Below, piece after piece: positions 41,787 through 46,912 of a stretch of 46,912 nt of DNA. The position numbers and the translations under genes were made by a program. The notes below the pieces were generated by a model that was not told the origin of the DNA, did not search any database, and worked only from the letters and a program-made list of their open reading frames with translations. The stretch's first letter is position 1. Each line of letters opens with the position of its first letter. This stretch comes from Pseudomonadota bacterium (GTDB taxonomy: Bacteria > Desulfobacterota > Anaeroferrophillalia > Anaeroferrophillales > Anaeroferrophillaceae), in NCBI GenBank assembly GCA_034660915.1, contig JAYEKE010000048.1:48001-94912 (forward strand), read 5' to 3'.

Positions 41787-42165
41787 GTCTCCCTCCGGCA
41801 TGTCCACCGAATCCCATGCCTCGCCCTTCAAAAAGTCGGCTCCTCACTCCAGTCCGATCCCAACCACCACGGGTCGGACAACTACACCAAACCTTTGGGC
41901 TTGATAACACTCCGTCACCTTTATCAAAAAAGTTCCCCTTGACGCGCACTATTTCCCCGGGTTTCAAATCAGATGGAATTCTGCCTTGTTCAAATTCAAT
42001 GACTATTTGGCCTTTGCCATCTTCGAGCGGTGCCAAAACGATCTGCCTGATTTCACGATCGACAGTCACCACCTTGCCGGCAATCACCTCAACCGCCATG
42101 GCCTGGCTCCCGCAGCACATTGACAACAATGCTGTTATCGTTAAAATAGAAAGATGGCGCCACAT
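41764..42165 (-). CDS. Small exported protein with Gly/His/Arg-rich tail
   Basis: 133 residues. Signal peptide ends at SQAMA. A small beta-rich body follows (VIAGKVVTVDREIRQIVLAP; LKPGEIVRVKGNFFDKGDGV), which looks OB-like, similar in rhythm to the first half of the 43265-43777 product. It ends with a tail rich in Gly, His and Arg (GMGFGGHAGGRHGGRGGR) that could bind metal or polyanions. Overlaps both the outer-membrane gene upstream (25 bases) and the kinase downstream. I do not recognise the family. Confidence 0.7.
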   Translation of the reverse strand: MWRHLSILTITALLSMCCGSQAMAVEVIAGKVVTVDREIRQIVLAPLEDGKGQIVIEFEQGRIPSDLKPGEIVRVKGNFFDKGDGVLSSPKVWCSCPTRGGWDRTGVRSRLFEGRGMGFGGHAGGRHGGRGGR

Positions 42166-43217
42166 TGGATAACGTTTCTCCGGTAATCCTCTGAATCAAC
42201 AGGTGATTGGTTCCGCATCATCATAAAATCCACAAACAAATCGAATCTTGTCAACGAACGGGTCAGGGAAAGTTTGGCCCCGCGCTCATAATCATGTCGG
42301 CTGTCACCCCCCGGCGCCCGGTCATAAAGCCGCTTTAGCCACCACCCGGTCAGGGACAAGCTCCATAAATCCAGCGGCAGCCAATCAAGTCCGGCGTTCA
42401 CGCCCAGACCATCAAAAGACTCAAGATCAATGGTCGAATGCAGCCGTCGATAGGAAGTACCCACGCACAGAGACAAAACCTCCGTCAATGTTTTTTCCAA
42501 TGATAATTCAGCAAGATAGAGCCAATCTTCCCGATCTTCGGGTATGTTATGGGAAGTCTTTGAAGCTTGACCTGGTGATTCATCAGGTGGTGCAGATACA
42601 CCATCCCTATTTCCCAGGGTCTCTGACAACAATCCATTCACTGGCATACTATTTTGCATCGGCGACAACCGATGTCCCCCCTCTCCTATCTGCACATGAC
42701 CTGCAAAGGGGGTTAGCTGGTGACGATAGTTGATGTATGAAACCTGACCTTTGCAGAATAAATCAAGGGTTGGAGTAAGAAAATAGGTCGTTTCCAGACC
42801 CATATGGACAATATCTGCCTCATCTTCGCGGGAATAGTGATCACGGTACAATTCCGGGTTCACAAAAAATGTGATCAGGCCTTTCCCCTGCCAGAAGGGA
42901 GAAGTCAAATTCATCGTGAGCCCTCCGGTAAAATTATCACCGATTTCTACCATATCTCGATAACTGGCATAGGCAGAAGTCTGTAAACTGAAACTTTCGG
43001 ATAAGCTGAATCGTGCTGCACTCCTAAATTGATATAAAGTAAAGAATGTTTCCTCTTCGCCTATTTCCCGGCCGGGATTATCATCATAACCCAGCGCCAA
43101 TTTCGTTGAAAGATCCCAGGCAGACACCTGACAAACTGGAAAAAATAAGAGTAAAAAAAGTAGAGAGGCCGCAATCATGATGGTGATTGCGGCCTCACGA
43201 GCCCAGGTTTTATACAA
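42141..43217 (-). CDS. Outer-membrane beta-barrel protein
   Basis: 358 residues from TTG 43217, which has AGGAG eight bases upstream; a TTG at 43241 and ATG 43178 are alternatives. Signal peptide MIAASLLFLLLFFPVCQVSA preceded by Lys and Arg. The mature part alternates polar and aromatic residues in strand-length blocks (STKLALGYDDNPGRE; RFSLSESFSLQTSAYASYRD; LELSLEKTLTEVLSLCVGTS) and ends in Phe (CGAIFLF), as barrels do. A long polar loop sits in the middle (about 165-215). Central member of the sigma-54 unit. Its early codons form a terminator-like hairpin. Confidence 0.8.
   Translation of the reverse strand: MYKTWAREAAITIMIAASLLFLLLFFPVCQVSAWDLSTKLALGYDDNPGREIGEEETFFTLYQFRSAARFSLSESFSLQTSAYASYRDMVEIGDNFTGGLTMNLTSPFWQGKGLITFFVNPELYRDHYSREDEADIVHMGLETTYFLTPTLDLFCKGQVSYINYRHQLTPFAGHVQIGEGGHRLSPMQNSMPVNGLLSETLGNRDGVSAPPDESPGQASKTSHNIPEDREDWLYLAELSLEKTLTEVLSLCVGTSYRRLHSTIDLESFDGLGVNAGLDWLPLDLWSLSLTGWWLKRLYDRAPGGDSRHDYERGAKLSLTRSLTRFDLFVDFMMMRNQSPVDSEDYRRNVIQCGAIFLF
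43153..43196 (-). terminator. Terminator-like hairpin inside the start of the outer-membrane gene
   Basis: On the minus strand GAGGCCGCAATCA pairs perfectly with TGATTGCGGCCTC (43196-43184 with 43177-43165), six-base loop, then TCTAC and seven T (43159-43153). It covers codons of the signal peptide, including the alternative start ATG 43178. It has the form of an intrinsic terminator and could reduce transcription into the rest of the unit unless ribosomes cover it. Confidence 0.7.
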
Positions 43218-43264
43218 TAATAATACTCCTGAACATTTCAAATGGTTACCTGCATCTTACCATG

Positions 43265-43777
43265 TTATTGTAGACAGCTACCATCATGTAACCGCTGACC
43301 GGCACCCATGTTTCCGTCCTGGGAACCGTTGCCACCACCACCCATGGCACCACGGCGCCAGATCGGCCTTCCCTCTTCATCCCTGAGTGGAATCGTCTGC
43401 TCGCCAACGGTTACGGCAACAGCAATCAGTTTGGTACTTTCATCAATAAATGTTACTTCATAGGCTGCGATGGTTACCTCTTCTCCGACTGTCAGAGGTT
43501 CATAACCTAAGGCTTCCCATACCATAGAAGAGCCTATGCCGTAAACGGTAATAATTTCTGCTCCGTCATCAATTTTCAGCCCTGGATCACCAATGGCAGG
43601 CAACGCGGCCACTTTACCAACCACATTTACCGATTCGCCATCATAGATTGAGACCATTGGTCCGCTGCCATCAGCAAGCCCCTGCCCCCTTCCCTGACCG
43701 GCTGAAACCGGAAGTGTTCCAGCCATTACCACCATTACCACTAAAAATGTCATAGCTATTTTTTTGAAATTTCTCAT
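43265..43777 (-). CDS. Small exported protein, OB-fold-like
   Basis: 170 residues from ATG 43777 (MRNFKKIAMTF; CAGG eight bases before). Signal peptide ends at PVSA. The body (SVNVVGKVAALPAIGDPGLK; EEVTIAAYEVTFIDESTKLI) resembles small OB-like periplasmic proteins. Near the C-terminus comes a Gly/Asn/Gln-rich tail (RRGAMGGGGNGSQDGNMGAG). It shares both the body style and the Gly-rich tail with the 41764-42165 product, so they may be distant paralogues. Second gene of the sigma-54 unit. Confidence 0.72.
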   Translation of the reverse strand: MRNFKKIAMTFLVVMVVMAGTLPVSAGQGRGQGLADGSGPMVSIYDGESVNVVGKVAALPAIGDPGLKIDDGAEIITVYGIGSSMVWEALGYEPLTVGEEVTIAAYEVTFIDESTKLIAVAVTVGEQTIPLRDEEGRPIWRRGAMGGGGNGSQDGNMGAGQRLHDGSCLQ

Positions 43778-43821
43778 TATCATCACCTGTTTTTTAATTA
43801 GAATTTAAAGATAGAAACTTT

Positions 43822-44166
43822 TTACTTTCTTTGACGTCCATAACCCTGGCCATTTCCTTTCCGTTCTCCCATGTGATTTTGAGATTCCGAACCAGAGCCG
43901 TAACCATGCCTATATCCCTGACCATTTCCAGAAGCATTAGCAGGTCTGCCTGAATATTGCCGTCTTTCATCAACAGGCATCGACTTAACCCTCTGTTGCC
44001 ACTCATTACGGAAGGATTGACGTTCTTCTTCCGTTGAAGAAGACATGGTTCCCCGCATCTCGGCTAACTCTTCAGTAGAATACGAGCTGTAGTCAGCAGC
44101 TAAAACCGGCAGGGAAAACGTCATCGCCATGGCAATCGCCATAATCAGCATCAAACACCTCTTCAT
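43822..44166 (-). CDS. Small exported protein, DUF1104-like with Gly/Gln-rich tail
   Basis: 114 residues from ATG 44166, with AAGGAGG at ideal distance; the longer frame from 44226 lies in the promoter. Signal peptide ends at PVLAA. The mature core ADYSSYSTEELAEMRGTMSS and EEERQSFRNEWQQRVKSMPV resembles DUF1104, a small helical periplasmic family. The tail is rich in Gly, Asn, Gln and Tyr (ASGNGQGYRHGYGSGSESQN). First gene after the sigma-54 promoter. Function unknown; the layout recalls CpxP-like periplasmic stress or metal-responsive proteins. Confidence 0.75.
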   Translation of the reverse strand: MKRCLMLIMAIAMAMTFSLPVLAADYSSYSTEELAEMRGTMSSSTEEERQSFRNEWQQRVKSMPVDERRQYSGRPANASGNGQGYRHGYGSGSESQNHMGERKGNGQGYGRQRK

Positions 44167-44209
44167 TATTTTCTCACCTCCTTTCAGAATATATTTTTCT
44201 GAGAGGAAA

Positions 44210-44226
44210 AGCAAGTCGCATGCCAA
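44210..44226 (-). promoter_or_regulatory. Sigma-54 (-24/-12) promoter
   Basis: Minus strand TTGGCATGCGACTTGCT fits YTGGCACG-N4-TTGCW, with GG and GC exactly ten bases apart. Transcription should begin near 44200, leaving about 34 bases before ATG 44166. Confidence 0.85.
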
Positions 44227-44276
44227 ATAAATTTATCTATAATTTCAATTAGTTACATTAATATTGGCATAACATA

Positions 44277-44316
44277 TTTCGACATTATCTGGAATCTTTC
44301 GACAATCTTGTCGAAA
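44277..44316. promoter_or_regulatory. Putative enhancer (upstream activator) sites for the NtrC-type regulator
   Basis: A perfect palindrome TTTCGACAATCTTGTCGAAA (44297-44316, 9-bp arms) with a further half-site TTTCGACA at 44277-44284, exactly 20 bases (two turns) away. They lie roughly 60-100 bases upstream of the sigma-54 promoter, the usual place for NtrC-family binding. Confidence 0.7.
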
Positions 44317-44452
44317 AATACACGTTAAAAGTGACCTATTTAAACCCGTCCCTCAAAGAGCAATTTCAGTACCATGGGTCGCTGAAAAACCCGCTAATCG
44401 AACACCAAAAGTGCCGAAATCAACCCCTAATTAAAGGAAAAAAATCACAGAG

Positions 44453-44647
44453 ATAGACAACTACATTCAACATGCTGAAAGACAGATTGAGCAAATCCGA
44501 AGACGGGTTGTTGAAGGTGAAAAAATTCCACATGATGAAAAAGTCTTTTCTGTTATGTGACAATTAACTTGTCCGGACAAAGTAATTGACATTTAACACT
44601 TTTCTATCTTTGAAGAATATACCGAATGGATTAGCAAGGGCAAAGCT
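44453..44647 (+). pseudogene. Transposase remnant (ISNCY/IS1202-like) with a small insertion
   Basis: Two pieces of one protein: HAERQIEQIRRRVVEGEKIP then HDEKVFSV (44453-44557) and FSIFEEYTEWISKGKA (44600-44647). Together they match, by memory, the conserved KVFSIFE-HTEWI-KGKAG segment of ISNCY-type DDE transposases. They are split by 54 bases: a palindromic 47-bp stretch plus a duplicated CTTTTCT. No start or DDE residues remain. The bases from 44317 to 44452 hold nothing else clear. Confidence 0.6.
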
Positions 44648-44653
44648 TGTAAT

Positions 44654-44681
44654 TTGACATTCAGGAGTTACATGCTAATAT
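44654..44681 (+). promoter_or_regulatory. Possible sigma-70 promoter for the large secreted protein
   Basis: TTGACA (44654-44659), 16-base spacer, TAATAT (44676-44681), about 105 bases before ATG 44787. Confidence 0.45.
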
Positions 44682-44786
44682 TATAGTATGGTTATTATTG
44701 TGGTGAGAAATGGCATAATAACGTAACCCCATCTGCGCTTTGACCATGCAATTTATTATATTATAATCCAGAAAGGAGAGTATACC

Positions 44787-46912
44787 ATGAATTCCAAAAT
44801 TAACCATTTTACCGCGCTTCTTATTATTGCCACCGCAATTTTGCTGCTTTCTTTTCCATGCCGGGCGGATGTCGGTAATATTCCGACAACCGGCAACTAT
44901 CCCTATCAATCATCTCCCGTGGTAATTCAGCCACCTGTCTACAACCCTGATATTTACATACTTGCTGCAGTAACGGTACCCTTTCAAGAGCAATTCAGCT
45001 TTAGTATTGGTCCAGATGGTACAACGAATCGCACTTGGTACATTGATAATTATTATATATATCTTCAAAACACGAACAGGGACGATGATGTCGGAGGTCC
45101 TTTTGCCGGTGTGTTGTTTAAGGCTTCTAGAAACGGACTGCCAGAAACGATAATATCCGCTTCAGTCAGACTTGTACTGGCTCGACCGGTGTCACCAAAC
45201 ACAACCCCGGACCTTAAATTCTATCGGGTCAAACCCGAATATCAGTGGTCAGCAAAGTCATTTTCCAGCCATAATTGTCTGGATGCTATAGGAAATTGCT
45301 ATGATTCCCCTAAGGATGTGATCGATATCACCAACCCATTGATTGTAACCGGTGAGATACGATATGAAGGAGAACTTAACGATAGGCCTGTTCTTTATGC
45401 TGATATTTCAAAAGGGTTCTCGGAGCATGGGTTTTCTGCCTCCGACGGTATATTCATGGAACTGAGTAATGATATAGGTGGAGATGGAGTTTTGGGCGTT
45501 GCCACTTTTTTTGGCAAAGATGCGCCCTCTCCGGCTCTGGAAGCATCATTAGTATACCGTTATGATTCCCACATTCAAACAGCAATTGGGGTAAATACCT
45601 GTGGAGATGGTATTTGCGATCCCTTTGAAAACAACTGTGCTGTTGACTGCGAGGGCAGCAATGATATTGAACCTCCAGGACTTTCCTTTACTGTTTCACC
45701 GGATGGATACCAGATGGATACCGGCACGCATATTTCTGCCACGGCCCAGCGGACCGGTGGAGATGAAGATAACAGTAGCCAAAACAGTTCTTCACTTCCA
45801 TCCTGGAACATTCCTGTTTTTGACACCCCCTTCCTTGATGATCTACCAAACATCCATGATCTACTAGGACCCGCATTAAATATGCATCTTTTTGATCCCG
45901 CAGAGCCTATCGCTCCCCTTTCCATCTGGGTTGCGGGTTTTTCAGCTGCCCCCTGGAACATATTTTTGTGTACTACGGATGACAATATATGTAATTATGA
46001 AGGTTCCCCGGCCCCCGGTTTATACAAACTGTGTGCAAGGGCACGGGATGATGCCGGTAATTTGTCTGAAACTTTGTGCAAGGATTTCAGGATCGGCTCT
46101 GCCACGCCCCCCGAAATTTCAGTAAGACTATATCCCCCCGACGTCCGCCTGGGGGAAACTCTCAATCTTCAGGTATCGGCATCCGATTATAATGAAGGCC
46201 TTACTTCCATAACCGTCGATCTTCTTGATGACCATCAAACCTTTCTCATTAATGGCAGTAAAACCTGGATGCATGATTTTGATATTCCACTTTGCGACTG
46301 GGACTGGAGCTCTGAATATCCACCAGGAAAGCTGAATCCCATCAATATTTATGTATCAGCAAAAGATGGCGAACAAATGAGGAGTTCATATTGGGATATT
46401 ATAACCCCCAAATTCCCTGTGCAGGCCAGGTATGGCCTGGGGGTGGAAAATTTTGGTTCTAACCTCTCTTGGAATCAGTATGCACATACTTTCGGCAACG
46501 AGGTCTATGGATCGGTTTCCATCTGTATTTACCCGCCGTGGATATTCCCTGGTATATGCAGAAATAATCGGTGGTGCAACTGCTATAGCGGCACACCTGA
46601 TTCTACCATAAGCGACATTGTGAATGACCTTGGCGGCTGGCTTATGGAAGCAATAGTTGATGCTATTGGTATAAATGACAATCTTGAAAATTATTTCGGG
46701 GTAACGGATCTTTCTCGACTTGGCGTTCCCGATCTTTTTGCCCTGCTGTTCTTTCCCATTTATCGAATTGCAGGGAAAGAAGGTCTGTGTACGGGATTTA
46801 CCACTGCGTCGGCAATGTTGACAAATCAAGCGGCTACGCCGGATGAGATATGTCCCGGATGCGGCAGCGAGGTGTCTTCGTGGTCAGAAAACGACATCAG
46901 CTTCTATGTCGG
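44787..46912 (+). CDS. Large secreted protein, 3' end outside window
   Basis: The frame from ATG 44787 (AAGGAG eight bases before) is open for 708 codons to the end of the window. Signal peptide MNSKINHFTALLIIATAILL ends near PCRA. The mature protein is rich in Asn, Asp, Pro and Cys. It includes CGDGICDPFENNCAVDC (about residues 272-288), a short Cys-rich motif common in bacterial exoproteins, and Ig/FN3-like stretches (FTVSPDGYQMDTGTHISATA; GLYKLCARARDDAGNLSETL; LGETLNLQVSASDYNEGLTS). A second Cys-rich part (CIYPPWIFPGICRNNRWCNC) follows. Probably a surface or released protein; no enzymatic domain recognised. Confidence 0.85.
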   Translation, partial: MNSKINHFTALLIIATAILLLSFPCRADVGNIPTTGNYPYQSSPVVIQPPVYNPDIYILAAVTVPFQEQFSFSIGPDGTTNRTWYIDNYYIYLQNTNRDDDVGGPFAGVLFKASRNGLPETIISASVRLVLARPVSPNTTPDLKFYRVKPEYQWSAKSFSSHNCLDAIGNCYDSPKDVIDITNPLIVTGEIRYEGELNDRPVLYADISKGFSEHGFSASDGIFMELSNDIGGDGVLGVATFFGKDAPSPALEASLVYRYDSHIQTAIGVNTCGDGICDPFENNCAVDCEGSNDIEPPGLSFTVSPDGYQMDTGTHISATAQRTGGDEDNSSQNSSSLPSWNIPVFDTPFLDDLPNIHDLLGPALNMHLFDPAEPIAPLSIWVAGFSAAPWNIFLCTTDDNICNYEGSPAPGLYKLCARARDDAGNLSETLCKDFRIGSATPPEISVRLYPPDVRLGETLNLQVSASDYNEGLTSITVDLLDDHQTFLINGSKTWMHDFDIPLCDWDWSSEYPPGKLNPINIYVSAKDGEQMRSSYWDIITPKFPVQARYGLGVENFGSNLSWNQYAHTFGNEVYGSVSICIYPPWIFPGICRNNRWCNCYSGTPDSTISDIVNDLGGWLMEAIVDAIGINDNLENYFGVTDLSRLGVPDLFALLFFPIYRIAGKEGLCTGFTTASAMLTNQAATPDEICPGCGSEVSSWSENDISFYV

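Overview
The window reads as chromosomal DNA of an anaerobic, Gram-negative bacterium of the deltaproteobacterial type (Desulfobacterota or a relative). This is inferred from a tungsten-type aldehyde:ferredoxin oxidoreductase, many Fe-S and radical-SAM proteins, NtrC/sigma-54 control, lipoproteins and an outer-membrane barrel, a GEMM-I riboswitch, an N-type (atpDCQRBEFAG) ATP synthase operon and a probable UGA-encoded selenoprotein. No species marker was seen.

Layout. 1-9.9 kb: core genes (thiamine-binding MTH1187 protein, omega-amidase-like hydrolase, rfbD, uvrC, rarA, nitroreductase) interrupted by a Fic gene lying between two copies of the uvrC 3' end, and by two kinds of short transposon-like element with clear target-site duplications. 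10-14.1 kb: a degraded accessory stretch from a tRNA-Leu gene to a tRNA 3'-end-like remnant, holding a HicBA toxin-antitoxin pair, a broken VIT-VWA gene fused to the tail of another gene, a DUF2442 remnant and small unknown genes. 14.1-20.5 kb: methyltransferase, ferredoxin-type protein, response-regulator fragment, ABC-F protein Uup, AOR, CGGC-domain protein and a tiny membrane protein whose in-frame UGA probably encodes selenocysteine. 21-24.7 kb: a periplasmic ligand-binding lipoprotein abutting a hybrid histidine kinase. 24.9-28.5 kb: two secreted proteins; the second has five exact-length 93-residue Ig-like repeats and lies behind a GEMM-I cyclic-dinucleotide riboswitch.

28.6-35.2 kb: a complete nine-gene N-ATPase operon on the minus strand with tightly overlapping genes. 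35.5-37.3 kb: AmrS-type radical SAM enzyme and a metallo-beta-lactamase-fold hydrolase. 37.4-44.3 kb, minus strand: a CDF transporter fragment, a CsgG-like lipoprotein with a peptidoglycan-binding domain, then a compact six-gene unit: two small exported proteins, an outer-membrane protein, another small exported protein, a histidine kinase and an NtrC-type regulator. That unit is preceded by a textbook -24/-12 promoter and a perfect 9+2+9 palindrome that looks like the enhancer of its own regulator, and it carries a terminator-like hairpin inside the outer-membrane gene. 44.4-46.9 kb: a transposase remnant containing a tiny palindromic insertion, then a large secreted protein gene that runs off the window.

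The best candidates for something undescribed are the sigma-54 envelope operon at 38.8-44.3 kb, the probable selenoprotein at 20.4 kb, and the two short inverted-repeat element families. All functional statements come from reading motifs by eye; no database search was run.
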